Below are positions 47,725-59,405 of a stretch of 64,000 nt of DNA, one piece after another. How positions within the stretch are numbered: the first letter of the stretch is position 1; the number at the start of each line of letters is the position of its first letter. The notes beneath the pieces are model-generated. The model had not been told where the DNA came from. It searched no databases and saw nothing but the letters and a program-made list of their open reading frames with translations. The position numbers and the translations under genes are program-made. The stretch is from Ptychodera flava (Eukaryota > Hemichordata > Enteropneusta > Ptychoderidae): contig NC_091935.1 in the NCBI RefSeq assembly GCF_041260155.1, positions 38,431,393 to 38,495,392 on the forward strand. Reading direction: 5' to 3'.

Positions 47725-47885
47725 ATATAATATAATAGCAATAACCCCCTTCGCAGTCGGGTATACACTCGATTTTGGTACAATTCGCTCCATATAGCAC
47801 TCGCCTATCGGCTCGTGCTATATGTCGCGCATTGTACCAAAATCTCGTGTATACCCTCCTGCGGCGGGGGTTATCGCTTAATTTT
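47725..47885. repeat. ~160-bp hairpin centred near 47808
   Basis: GGGTATACACTCGATTTTGG, ATATAGCACTCGCC on the left pair with GCTCGTGCTATAT, CCAAAATCTCGTGTATACCC and GGGGGTTATCGC on the right, about 75 bp per arm with few mismatches. Confidence 0.85.
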
Positions 47886-48042
47886 ATACCCGATTACCGC
47901 TGCTCAGAGACTGAATATTCATGAGAAAGTCATTTTACCACGGACTGGAAGTGAAACATTCACACCTCTTCCACTCCTAACGATCGCGGTAATACCGCAG
48001 GCACAACGGTATACCGTATGGCATGAACGGCTACAGTTTGCA

Positions 48043-48043
<1 letters not shown>

Positions 48044-48118
<75 letters not shown>
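48044..48118. repeat. Poly(T) of ~37 followed by (GA)n
   Basis: A T tract directly joined to about 18 GA dinucleotides. Confidence 0.97.
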
Positions 48119-48119
<1 letters not shown>

Positions 48120-50344
48120 ATGTACGTCTTGGTCAAATAAACTAGTACGTTGTCACTGTTGTGTATGTTCACTTCCGTCTGTAAAATATTGCAAACTAAA
48201 TACCTAACAAAAGGTGCAATTCATGAACACCCCTAACATGTCTTAGGTGTAATCGATGTCAAAAATAGTTGACGATTTATCAAATGTAACGTTCAAGTTA
48301 ATTACGACACCCAAATTTTGTTCAATTTGTGCGAGATCGGGAAGTAAAACTCTGGTCATACATCGGTTGTAGAGCCATTCCATGATAGCAAATATCGACA
48401 TCGCATCTGGGGACAATTTGTCGTGTCTATTTTTTATCTATATTTGATAGCAGCATGAATGTCCTTGTACTCAATAAAGAAAGCACTGAAATTACCAGTT
48501 AAAATTGGCTAACTACTACGATGGATGGGTTGCGACTTTCAGCCACATCGTTCACCCCTACTATAGCTATCACCAACCCGACATGCGAACATCCGGGTAG
48601 GCGAAGTTTATTCCTTAAATTTATGTCATTTTGATATTTATACGCCTACAGACTTGAAGCAAGTTTACGATCAAGTTTATCATCACTTCATAAACACGTT
48701 CAATAAGAAAGCATTCTGCTATAAAGCTCGTGTCAATAAAATATGCTGCTGGTATAATTGTTTTGAAGTCCGAAGCTCTGCATTCAAGATTACAGTATGG
48801 TAGTAGTTGTTTGATCTTTGAGCAAACAGAACGATGAATGTAAGCAAGGAATAAACTAGAAATATTTATGTGTTTATCACACGACACCAATGTTATGTCT
48901 TGTGTTGATAGCATCGTAGTTTTTTTTACAGAGTGATAGAGATATTGCAAATCTAGTTGGCGCGATCACTATGAAATAATCAAGAAAATATAAATTGACC
49001 GACATATCGACATAGTACGGCTCTGCACGCATCGATAACCATAGTCGCGACGGGGCCTGGGGTATGTGCCGCTACGGACCACGCTTCTCTAGATAAAAAT
49101 CGCTCTGCATTTTGATGATTTTGAATGAATGTCTGTGCCAGGACTATTGTGGCTGCACAGTAAATTTCAAAGATCATCTTTCTGCGCTGATCGCCATAAA
49201 ATGCCGACGTATTGTCAAGCGACGCCGCTCACCGGTACCATTTTTTGTATATCCATGACGGTGATTTTTCCCAACAAAATTTTTGGGGGAGATTTTACCA
49301 ATTTTCATGAATTTTCCTGTCATTTTTTTATAATTATACACTGTTTAAGTGTATGAAGAGAGTGTACGCGTTAGCAGATAGTTGTATCGGGCCAAGTAAT
49401 GATAGTGTCCTTGTAGCGTTTCTTATGACATCTACGTTACGCTTGAAACATTAACAACAACACAACAGTTATGTTCGTTGAATTGTATTGGTCAACAACA
49501 ACAACACGACTAATAAACATAAACAACAATACAAACAACAACAACAACAACAACAACCAGACTTCTGGGATCCCTATGCTCAGAGGGTTGAGCCCACTGC
49601 AGCACTGAAAATTCCGTGAACTTGATTTGTTTGAAGTCCTGTCAGCGAGGCTAAACTTGACTGACGTACAGTTCGCGTATGTTCAATAATGATTCTACAT
49701 AAATCAGACTTGTTATCCAAAGACTCTTGATGTTGAAAGGTCAATTCAGACTTGCCTGAATAAACACATCGTCTGGAAATCGTTTGCTGAACGTGACACT
49801 CTATGCGATGATCGTTTTTTGGACGTGGGATTCTGTGCATGTGATGACTGTGATTTTCTATCCATTTGACATCACGATTGCCGAACAATGTCTTATCATG
49901 ACAAATGTTTCAGAATTAAAGCAATGTGAAAGAACATCTTTCACCCGAAAAATGAAAGTTACAGTAATTTTTTCGGCTTCAGGCGTAAGCTTATATTGGC
50001 TCAAAACTTTTCAGTCTCAGTCAACACATAGAGAAGGACGTAATTTGACCTCACTCTGCCTGCCATTTGTCAACTCCCGTACATGCACACTACAGATAGT
50101 GATTGACATTGCTCCATCGAGGTCCGTCAACTGCAGGACCTTGACTCCTATCTCTTATTCTTTTTGACTACGAAGAGTAAACTGTAATTAATTGTAATTA
50201 TGACACCAATATTGCGCGCATCATCGTAAACACGTTTTTATTAGCCGACTGGCAAATCGTGTACTATCCAGTACGCGCTAACTGAGCACCCATCATGCAA
50301 GCTATATTTCGCATATTCGCTACGTTTTAGCACTCTTACTAAGT
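48119..50344. other. Right part of the 11.7-kb element, no gene recognised
   Basis: A short (AAC)n run lies at about 49496-49556. A 127-codon plus-strand frame (49784-50167) has no recognisable motif. Confidence 0.45.
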
Positions 50345-50610
50345 TCAACGCTCAGTTCTTTTTTTCGCCCAGTTTGACGCTTGCTTCGTATTCAACGCTG
50401 TTTGTCACTCACTTTGTCAGTTTCCAACGCTCAGTTCGACGCTCAGTTCGACGCTCACTTTGCCATTTCCAACGCTCAGTTCGACGCTCACTTTGTCATT
50501 TTCCATGCCCAGTTTGACGCTCACTTTGTCATTTTCCACGCTCAGTTTGACGCTCACTTTGTCTTTTGCCACGCTCAGTTCGACGCTCACTTTGTCGAAT
50601 TTGGGACCCT
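50345..50610. repeat. Right subterminal repeats, ~33-bp units
   Basis: About seven units built on CGACGCTCACTTTGTC-ATTTTCCACGCTCAGTT. The repeated AQFDAHF translation here is a by-product. Confidence 0.92.
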
Positions 50611-50618
50611 TACATACC

Positions 50619-51140
50619 TGGCAAAAGGCAAGAACAGTAATTACTTAATTTAAAAATATGAAGGATGTTTCGTTGACGAAAGAGGGGATTTGAGTGGGCA
50701 TGAAAATCAGAAAAAGTAATCAAACGGACAATTTTCTTTTGTAGGCGGTAAATAGGTTCAAGGAAAGTGGTGTAAGTATTTCCCCATATTTCTAAGCAGT
50801 ACGTTAAGTGTGGTAGAATGAAGGCATTGTAGAGTTGAAGTAGGATAAACTTTGGAACGAAATGTCGAAGACGTGAGATAATTCCAACTTTGGGGGTTAT
50901 TTTATTTATCACATTCTTAATGTGTGGTTTCCAGGAAAGGGAACTGTCAATTGTCACACCAAGATAACTAGCTGATGAAACTTCCTTAATCTGTTGATTT
51001 CCAAGGTATAAATTACCGTGTAAAGTTACACGTTTTTGACGTGTTTTAACTACCATGTAATTAGTTTTTTCTGCATTAACAGTCGCATATGGATGCATAA
51101 ATTTGCGATCTACAAGGTGATATTCGCGAGGTATACACAC
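50619..51140 (-). mobile_element. LINE reverse-transcriptase C-terminal part (minus strand)
   Basis: On the minus strand: VNAEKTNYMVVKTRQKR, then SYLGVTIDSSLSWKPHIKNV, PKFILLQLYNAFILPHLTYC, EIWGNTYTTFLEPIYRLQKK and VRLITFSDFHAHSNPLF. This is the thumb and connection part of a LINE reverse transcriptase (YLGV-x-ID-x2-L-W-x-H). It is open over about 170 codons and broken at 50618 by the 11.7-kb element; the rest is at 38341-38896. Confidence 0.9.
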
Positions 51141-53323
51141 AATATACGTTGTTTATATCTTCGTATTAGGAACGTCACCATATATTGGTCTACAACTTTG
51201 CATATCTCTGCACACTTACAGTATACAAATGTGTATACTTAGCGTAGATCTGCGCCACACTGACGTATCATTTCGCGGTAAACATAGCAAGGCAGTCGAA
51301 GCTAAGTGGACAGCGATCAGGGGTCATGAGGTCGATTACCTAGGGAGCAGCCATTAGGCCGTGGGCCAGTTTCTGGGTCGTTATCCCTGGGATTTGAACT
51401 TAAGTTGACGAGAGAAAGTACATGTAAAATAGAGAAATTATTCAAAAGCTTCGAAGCAAGAACATGCCGTTTGAACCGTTCGCGCGTCTCTCGCAGTGGC
51501 CACTGCAAATTCTGTATTGGGAATAGCTTTGCCGCATGTTTCGTAAATATCGATGATTTCACAGACTCGGCATGGCACGATGAATGCGCTGAAGGGAAAT
51601 CACGGGGGTCGAAGGAAGAATATAGGCAAGCTTGACCGATCCAAGAACATGTCCTTTGAACTTTTTCGTCATCGCACGGTTACAATGGCCCTTGCAAATG
51701 CTGTAGATGAAATCACTACGCTGTATGCCACGCTATATACCAGATAATTGTCGTGGACAACACAGACTCAGCCTGACAAAATGAATGTGGTGTAGGGAAA
51801 TTCCAACGGTCGCGGGAAGAATACATATAAGCGAGCATTCGTTATTTACGGGGAGGGGGGGGGTCGGTGGAAATCAGGGGGGTTGACTTTTACAAAACCG
51901 CTTTTCAGGGGGGTCAAATTTTACAATCAATGATTGAAGGGGGGGTCAAATTTTACAAAGGTTTGTGTTGAGTTATGGAAAACAAAATTGACTTTGGAAT
52001 TTCACCGAAATGTTGCTTGTGTAACCGATGTTTCGAGACGGCAGAATAATAACCGACCGAAGCTCAGCCAAATTTATTTCTCTAGCAGGGCCAACAAGTC
52101 CGAGACTGGCATTAACCTCTCTAGAGCAGCAACAGAGCATGTAGCCCTGAGTACAGGTCTGTGTGTTCCTGGCGTATACGGCCTCCACCACGCTGCCCTG
52201 CAACGGTCTGTGGAGATAACTGGGGTCTCTGCAGCGAGATTCAAAATGGGGATCGCCATGGGTAAACAACTTGTCGAGTATGTTATGTTTCAGAAAATGA
52301 GCGGTTTTGGACGTTAGGAGAAGTCAATCGCATCTTTTCTGGGATTGGTTAGGAGGTAAAGGTAGGCAGGGAAAGGATTTTGCCCCAATAGAGCAGAATT
52401 TCGGCCAAAAAGACCGTTTAGTCTTCATTGCGGTCCAGATCCAGGCCGCAGAGACCTCAAGTCTGTTCAAAGACCATTGCAGGGCTGTGGTAGAGGCCAT
52501 ATAATGCTGGGAACACACGTGCACACACCTGTACGCAGGGCTACACAGCATGGGGCATGAAAAATTGCCAAATGAGGGCACACAGTCCATGTAGCCGACA
52601 ATGAGATGCAAATGATATGCGGTCAAGGTCTCCTCAACTAACTTTCAGCTGGTTCTTCACTTTCTACTATTTTTTTAGTATTTTTTACAAAGGCACAGAC
52701 TTATTCTACCTGCAACTTAAAACTGATAGTGATTTTGTAGCTCATTCTTTACTATTTTTCATAGTTTTTGATAGCCGGTAACACACACTTCGTGTTCGTG
52801 TCGGCTACATGGACGATCTGCCGAAATGAGGAACCAACACACAGTCATATAATGTAACAAACAACTTCTGTATATATTGTGTCAAATATCGGGGTCTACA
52901 TATAAAATAGTAAAACCGTACCCAAAACTATAAATATTACTCCATGGTAACAGTAACCGTACTGATCGACCTCCCGACGGCAGGAGTCGAACACACTTTC
53001 AGAACAAACTCTGTTCCACCCTTTCTAAATGCTTAAAGGCCCGTGAGCTGTAACTTTTAACATTTTATTTACCCTAAAACAACACCCAAATGTCTCTAAT
53101 ATTGGTTGAATTCTTCCAATTAAGCGATATACCCTTCAACTAACATACTAGGACAGTCATTTACAACACAGAACGCAAGGAAATTCACGCGATATCGCCG
53201 CATTTTAAATTTCCCGCCATTTCGCAAAAGCAGTCATGTGACAAAGAACGCTGCAAATGCAACGTCACACGGAGGACGAGAGCGGGATCTTACTGTGTGA
53301 TACTTCGTGATCGCATCTCGACA
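51141..53323. other. Gene-poor stretch with a G-rich element end
   Basis: At 51830-51960 a sequence (GCATTCGTTATTTACGG, then G runs and three GGGGGTCAAATTTTACA phrases) resembles the left end of the element at 55188. No right-hand partner is seen, so it is a solo or truncated end. Elsewhere nothing recognised. Confidence 0.5.
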
Positions 53324-55311
53324 ATGGAGTCTACACATGAGGTAATGTATGTCTACTTTGTAAACAAACTCACGTGTTTTCTGCCTCCTCAAACCTTGTT
53401 TTTTAGTGCTGATTATTCTCCAGTTCGATATTTCATTTGAACAAAGAGGATGTTCCAACAGTTTTAGGCATAAACGATCAAATGACAAGGAACGAGAGCT
53501 TGTTTGTTGCCGGCCCGGCCCGGCGGCCGCCGGTCGCAGTCCAGTCATGCCTACGGGTAACGGCCCATGGCGTACGCTACTCTTGATGTGGTCGTGGTTT
53601 CACATGGATTTTCCGGAACTAGTAATTGGTTTTGAATCTGGATTTACCCAAAATGGTTGTCAGTTAGCTGTACGCCGTTCGGATTTTGTAATTACGAACG
53701 TATTCGCGTATTTTATGACTTGAGCGAGTCGTGCGGTTGAACATCGACCAAATCACGGTCCCTCCACACCGTGACCAAATCAATCGATCTTATTTCCGAA
53801 CACTGTCAATTTCCGAGTCATTTTGATACGGACCACTTACTTTTACACAGATTCGGAATTGCTCTGTCAATAACCTTGAGTTTAACAATGCCGTTCGTGT
53901 ATTTTAGTCAGCACTAACCGAACTGCTGAGACATACGACTCTGATCCTACTTCCATTTTTGAGAGGACGAGTTTAGCATGGAGGTAGCAGCTAGCTCCAT
54001 GAGTTTAGCAATCCTGGTGATGGTGATACGGTAGCATTTTTACAACCATGATGGAGGTAGAAAGATAGGTACAACAAGGCTGTGCGATGTGTACTACTGT
54101 CTTGTGCCAACTCGTTTTAGAGAGTTTTATATTCAAAGTGATGAACTTTGAGCATGGAAAAAGCGCATTATAACGTCGCTATGGTGATACCAAAACGAGG
54201 ACAAACAGCTGTTTTTATTGTGATTTGTATTTTAGCCATGGATTTGGATTGAAGTGTAATGGCTTGGAAATTTGATGGGTAAACAACACCTTTTTAGTGG
54301 ATATAACATAAATGGCAAAGGTGGTCCCCTTTTATGCCGTACGGCTTTGAAAATTGTCCAATGTATATGTTATCCATCCAAAGCATTTTCCTTCCAATAT
54401 TTTTATAATCTGAATTTACACATCTTAAATTTCCACCAAGAGTTTAACCTACACTTTACTTGCCATGTTATGGTCAAGAATTAAAATAAAGTGTTGAGTA
54501 TTTACTCGGCTTTGTTTAGAAGAGAATATTGTAACAAAGAAAAACTCAACACTGATCAGTGACTATGGCTATAGTGCAGTATATTACATTTGAATCTACT
54601 TTGTAATAATTTTTGATTCATTCATTTTCAGACATCACCGACCGATTCTACTGATAGTTCTGTAATTACTAAATCCCAAGCAAGAAGAGGGAGGCAGAGG
54701 GGTAGGGGGAGTGGCAGAGGGAGAGGACAGGGACGCAGAGGTCGGGGCAGAGGAAGAGGTGCTAGCAGAGGTGGAAGGCTTGGGACAAGAGCAGACGAGG
54801 CATTGAGAGATGTGCAGCAAAGGAAAAATATTCTTCGTGTAAGTAAAATTTTTGCTTTGTATACACACCGTGATAATGGGGCATAGAGACTGACATCAGC
54901 AAATAGCCATCACAATAATATCATCTTTATTTTCAGGAGATGCTGCAGAAAATGACACCAGAACAGATGCATGATCTGCTGTTGCAGGTGGTTGAGAGGG
55001 ACATAAGTTTAATATTTGACTTGGCAGTCCCATCTGAACAGGCTGGAGGATACCATCCTGGACCTTCACAAAGCAGTCAAGATTGGTGTGTCTGTCAAAA
55101 CTGTCGGCAGATGCCAACCCTTGCTGAGAGAAAATGTTGTGGGAAGATGCCTGAGTTCTGTATCTCCAGATTACCAGTAAGGGAGCGTTCAGTTTTTACG
55201 GCTGGGGGGGGCGGCAAAATCTTGTCGCGGTGTTCAAAAAATATAGACCCCCCCCTGCATTTTTCGTGAAAAAAAGATGACCCCCCCTTTGTCAGACGAA
55301 AAAAATTGATG

Positions 55312-55344
<33 letters not shown>

Positions 55345-56101
55345 CTTAAAAATAACTAAAACCCATATGTCAAATTTATCCGCATGGTTTGGATTTGAAC
55401 TCCGGTACGCCGCGCACTTTATTCGTGTAGCAGAGATGCCAGTGCACAAACTTCTCAGCCACATCCATTGAAACGTCTGTTAATTAGGACGACTGTAAGG
55501 CAATTTTTAACTTCATTTCCATAGACAACTCTTGTCCATGGACATTGTATAAAGTGAACTTTATTGGAGTGGTTCGCCAAAGGCAGCCCTCCGGTTAAGA
55601 GGGTCATGGGCCATTACATAAAGTAAACTTTATTCTAGTGGGCCACCAAAGGTGGCCCGCGGTAAAGAGGGTCGATCATGGCTATTGCATAAAGTAGACT
55701 TTACTGGACAGGGCCGCTGAAGGTGCACGACCATTAAGATTGCCGTGGGGTATTACATAAAGTCAATTTATTGGAGTGGGCCGCCGCAGGCGGCCCGCCG
55801 GTAAAGAGGGTCGATCATGGCCATTGCATGAAGTAAACCTAATTGGAGTGGGCCGCCAAAGGCGTCTGCCTGTTAAGAGGGTCATGGGTAATACATAATG
55901 TATATTTATTGTAGTGGGCCGCCGAAGGCGGCCCGCCGGTAAAGAGGGTCGATCATGGCAATGGCATAAAGTGAACTTTATTGTTGGTATTATGTTTTTG
56001 AAAATGTGGTGACCCCCCCTTTCCTACCAGTGAAAAAGCGATGACCCCCCCTTTGCGGATTCCAAAATTTTGATGACCCCCCCCCTGGATTTTGCCGGCC
56101 G

Positions 56102-56133
<32 letters not shown>

Positions 56134-57294
56134 CCGTAAAACTGAACGGCAAAAACTAATAAGTATGTTTGTGAACTGAATGCAAACAAGCAGAAATTTG
56201 CTATGAAACTTTTCTAAGAAAATCATCATACAGCACATTAGGGTATTACTGCTTTAACCAAATTGTCACTACTCATGATCTTTTGTGGACTGAATTGTCA
56301 ATTCAAGGCAATAAATCCAATCAACCTTTTCCTCTTGAGAATTTTCAATAGAGTACATTGTATGAAGATCATCAGGTATTAAACAGCTGGACTGAACTTT
56401 GAAAATATTGGGTACACTCTCCGATGTTAGAGAACTTTTTGGCTAGAAAACATTACCATATGCATATACAGAAATAAGGAAAACATTGACATTTTGGAGA
56501 TATTTTGATCACACGGTTAATAGTCTCCACATGTGAAAACATAATATTTAGCAATTTTACGTTTTCACACAATTCCTTTTAGAGTGTAATGTTTCTGCAA
56601 GTCATCCTTTGCTTTTAGATCAGACCTGGTAAACAGTCTTGATGCATTTGTAATAATTGTTCTAAATGTGATGAATACCAACTAAGTGAGATGGAAAGCC
56701 ATGTGTGCTGGGCACTTTATTTATGTAATCACTTTTGGACACGTAATGCTCTTGAGTGTCAAGAATGCACTGACATGGTCACAGCGGAAGTAATGAAAGA
56801 AACTAAAACGTAAGACGAGACTGTCACATGTGAACAAAAAAATCCTATTATTGGTATTTCAAAGAAGATAGTCTCTCAGAAGATCAGCACTACAGTGTTA
56901 CTGTTCTTCGAATTTTTTTTTTGAGACAAGCAAACTAGTACCAAACTCAGAACTTTGGGAGAGGAAGTAGAGATCAATGAGAATTTACACAAAGACAAGA
57001 CATATTGAAACAAATATCATATTTTTTCAGGATTTCAGAGTTATCTGCCTTGATGAAGGAGTCCTTGCAGTTGCTAGAGCCTATCGGATGGATATGATGG
57101 CCACCAATGACTTTGATGACTACCACAAGTGCAACTGGCATGCTGCATACCAGCAATTTATTTTGTGGCAGCATGGGAAACTTGGTGCAGGAAACCGTAG
57201 AGTGATACCAGGCTGCTGTGTTTGGGCAATAAGAGATAAATATCCTGATCAGTTTGGTCAATATACAGGGTTCATTCCAACACGTTTTGCATAA
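53324..57294 (+). CDS. P2X7 C-terminal ('ballast')-type domain protein with RGG-rich N-terminus
   Basis: Proposed exons: 53324-53341 (MESTHE, tentative), 54632-54838, 54937-55176 and 57031-57294. All joins are phase 0 with GT-AG sites and no lesions, giving about 242 residues. The N-terminus is Ser/Thr-rich, then Arg/Gly-rich ([20 protein letters not shown]), a likely nucleic-acid or aggregation-prone tail. The C-terminal half has [20 protein letters not shown], then [36 protein letters not shown] and [15 protein letters not shown], the hallmark of the P2X7 cytoplasmic domain, which in the vertebrate receptor binds two zinc ions and a guanine nucleotide. There is no channel part; the family is common as stand-alone or DZIP3-linked proteins in invertebrates. 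It converges on a DDE transposase-like gene. Confidence 0.82.
54632..54838 (+). CDS. P2X7-domain gene, RGG exon
   Basis: Acceptor TTTTCAG before 54632, donor GTAAGT after 54838; 69 codons, ending in an acidic/basic helix ([16 protein letters not shown]). Confidence 0.8.
54937..55176 (+). CDS. P2X7-domain gene, first half of the cysteine domain
   Basis: Eighty codons with a helical start ([20 protein letters not shown]) and the CVCQNC...[10 protein letters not shown] cluster; donor GTAAGG. The following intron received the G-rich element at about 55188 within 12 bp of the donor. Confidence 0.88.
55188..56155. mobile_element. ~970-bp G-rich inverted-repeat element in the P2X7-domain gene intron
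   Basis: The left end GCGTTCAGTTTTTACGGC with G runs, and GACCCCCCC-T-TTGTC phrases, are mirrored at the right end (GGCCGTAAAACTGAACGGC). A run of more than 30 C residues marks each side. The centre has about six units of 70-90 bp built on GGGCCGCCGAAGGCGGCCCG and AAAGAGGGTCGATCATGG. TAA occurs close to each end but is not clearly a target duplication. The long homopolymers may be assembly-length uncertain. Confidence 0.8.
55520..55985. repeat. Tandem array inside the G-rich element
   Basis: Units contain CATTGCATAAAGTGAACTTT, ATTGGAGTGGGCCGCC and GGTAAAGAGGGTCGATCATG; each unit has a small GGCCGCC/GGCGGCC hairpin. Confidence 0.88.
56156..57030. other. 3' part of the P2X7-domain gene intron
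   Basis: At about 56640-56810 a frame with [12 protein letters not shown] and [11 protein letters not shown] is cysteine-rich but has a stop at its start and no clear acceptor; it may be a relic exon. I did not include it in the gene. Confidence 0.4.
57031..57294 (+). CDS. P2X7-domain gene, last exon
   Basis: Acceptor TTTTTTCAG before 57031; 87 codons to TAA at 57292-57294. Carries the [20 protein letters not shown] and [11 protein letters not shown] signatures and ends GFIPTRFA. A 151-bp hairpin starts 12 bp after the stop. Confidence 0.9.
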   Translation, partial: DFRVICLDEGVLAVARAYRMDMMATNDFDDYHKCNWHAAYQQFILWQHGKLGAGNRRVIPGCCVWAIRDKYPDQFGQYTGFIPTRFA

Positions 57295-57306
57295 AGGGAA
57301 TTGCAC

Positions 57307-57457
57307 GCATCATTTTACAAGTGGTATAGCCACAAACTGATGACGTCAAAATCAGCATACACAATACACAGTGCCTCAACTTTCAAGGCGTCTGTGTTTT
57401 GTGTATACAGTGATTTGACGTAATCAGTTTGTGGCTATACCACTTGTAAAATGATGC
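57307..57457. repeat. 151-bp palindrome just after the P2X7-domain stop codon
   Basis: GCATCATTTTACAAGTGGTA through TATAGCCACAAACTGATGACGTCAAA is mirrored to 57457, with an inner pair GTATACACAA/TTGTGTATAC-like around a short loop. Arms are nearly perfect over about 70 bp. In the mRNA this would fold into a long 3' UTR hairpin. Confidence 0.9.
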
Positions 57458-58971
57458 ATAATTGTGAAAAGACATATAGCTCATATATAGCTGATTTAAC
57501 CCAAACACAGCAGCTTGATTAGCTCCCATTTGGCACAGTACTTGAGATTTTCCAAAATTAATCATGATTTATAAGCTCGGAGATTCCTCAGCGAAATCTA
57601 CCCAGTCTCCCATGTGTACACAAATTCACAGACTAGTTACTTTAATTCTGAAAACGTACTTTTAAGGACACCATTCTTCTAAATTGCTATTTTAAATGAC
57701 TCTGAAAATTATGCTTGATTGAGAGAGGAAATAGCATTTTCGTAAATTTCCACTGATTGTGTCCTCAGCCATAAGTGATGGATAGTAGGAAGACAAATTT
57801 CACCAGTTCATGAAACAAAAGGATATTGGTTTCCCCTCCAACAGAAAGACAAAAGAAATTTACATGCTGACTTTTCTTTCTTAGAGAATGACATCTTCAG
57901 TTTGTCATAACTTGCTCAGCAAAAGTATGGCATTTGTAGTACCTGCAGAATGTGACTTTTATGATTGTTTATGGTTTATTTGAAATTTATACTGAATATC
58001 TAAACATACTTTTATCTGATATAATTAATCAATTATATGAGGGTTTGCATTATTGCTTTCAGGCAGAACTGAAAAAGTTAAAAAAATTTTAATGCTGTGT
58101 GTACAAATCAAACCGAATTGTGGGAAATTTATTGTACACCATACTGTGTGGTGTAACTGTGTGGTGTATGTATATATACCAGAGGGAAGTCTCATGAACT
58201 GTGCTAATTTTTTGACCTCAACATATCATGTTTACCGTCCATTTTAACTGTTGTGTGTCAAGTAGTTGTGGAGTACAGTTGGCTTTGGCCAAACAACTGT
58301 ATCACCCTTTCATGGTGATATGTATTGGTGTGCCATATTTCCCATTTCATTTACAAATTTGAATGGCTGCTTCCATCAAACTCATCAACGGCTATCTTCA
58401 TGTCCACGGAGCAACTGATGTGAAGTTTTTACGTAAAGTTTTACATTTACACTGATTGTTGTACACGTTTATTTGCAATCCATACATGTCATGTATTTAC
58501 AGAGACACTCGTCCAATAACCAGGTTTTTGCAAGTCCTGGGGACAGACATTCCTCAATGTGACAAGACATTCAGTGCAATCATTGTCCTTATTTTTTTTA
58601 TTTATTTCCTGCCTGAGTTCCTAGTGAAGTATCCGAATTCATCCTATGAATATGGGAGTTCGACCTGAAAGGGATTTACCTTAACTCATTTTACATGAAT
58701 AGTTTTCTTATTTTGAATGTTTTATCTTGCATGCTTACTGTTTTGCAAGCTTACTGTCTCATTTACTGTAAAAAAGGTGGAAGCTTTTTTTGAGATTGAA
58801 AACAGTTATGATGTTTGTTGAATAAAAGATTACGTTTTAAAATGTACACAATTGTTATGTTTTTTTATGAAAGTTTACATCTCTACTAAAAGGGAAAATG
58901 GTAAGTATAAATGTATCCATATAGAGTACTTTCTGTACATCACAACTTGGGCAGCTACAGCATACTGAAGA
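57458..58971. other. Spacer between the convergent genes
   Basis: Contains AATAAA-type signals on the plus strand near 58822 but no recognised exon; a 70-codon frame at 58456-58668 has a hydrophobic stretch and no family. Confidence 0.45.
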
Positions 58972-58989
58972 CACCATTCAATTCACAAC

Positions 58990-59130
58990 AGTGGTCTCCC
59001 CAGAGCTATTATAGAGTGGTGCCGCCACTCTATATTTTTGGTAAACAATAGAAACTCATTACCATAACAATTACATTTATTGTTATGCAAATTAGCCACC
59101 ACTCTATCAGAAAATCCTGGGGAGATCACT
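58990..59130. mobile_element. 141-bp inverted-repeat (MITE-like) insertion with 19-bp flanking direct repeats
   Basis: Ends AGTGGTCTCCCCAG and CTGGGGAGATCACT are inverted; 'ATAGAGTGG' / 'CCACTCTAT' pairs lie inside. The 19-bp word CACCATTCAATTCACAACA occurs at 58972-58990 and again at 59132-59150. Confidence 0.75.
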
Positions 59131-59405
59131 GCACCATTCAATTCACAACATTGCACCGTATATTGCAAAACCTGAAAATGACAGGAATTATAACAAAATC
59201 ACTTGTAAATGTGAACAGAACTGAATGATGGAAATCGAAGCACAGGCTGAACAATCTAAACATCTGGCATTATCAGTTTTATGCTTGTCACCATGACCAA
59301 ATGACTAAGTCCGTTCACAATCGACTGACCCTTGTTAGTACTAGGGAAAGACACAACACGTAATATGCACATGATATCTAATCAGGTACTTCAACACACA
59401 GATGA

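Larger units (their letters stand above)
38897..50618. mobile_element. 11.7-kb element with terminal inverted repeats, inserted in a LINE
   Basis: The left end GGTATGTAAG-ACCCC-AAA, then GACAAAGTGAGCGTC, matches the reverse complement of the right end (GACGCTCACTTTGTC ... CTTACATACC). LINE coding sequence breaks off just outside both ends, and the two pieces read on from each other (…NYCSCLLP / LLFVFDFKNN), which supports one insertion. Inside are subterminal tandem repeats, a giant palindrome with telomere-like repeats and nested smaller elements. No transposase-like frame was found. It may be a large non-autonomous element or a composite. The target-site duplication could not be resolved. 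Confidence 0.7.

Noticed and set aside
47393..47800. 135-codon minus-strand frame
   Set aside because: No motif, partly inside a hairpin, and no splice partners.
50381..50653. Repeat protein with AQFDAHF units
   Set aside because: It is the translation of the ~33-bp subterminal repeats of the 11.7-kb element, and the mirrored left-end repeats do not keep a frame.
56620..56815. Extra cysteine-rich exon of the P2X7-domain gene (CICNNCSKC)
   Set aside because: A stop lies at its start, no acceptor fits in phase, and the flanking exons join properly without it.
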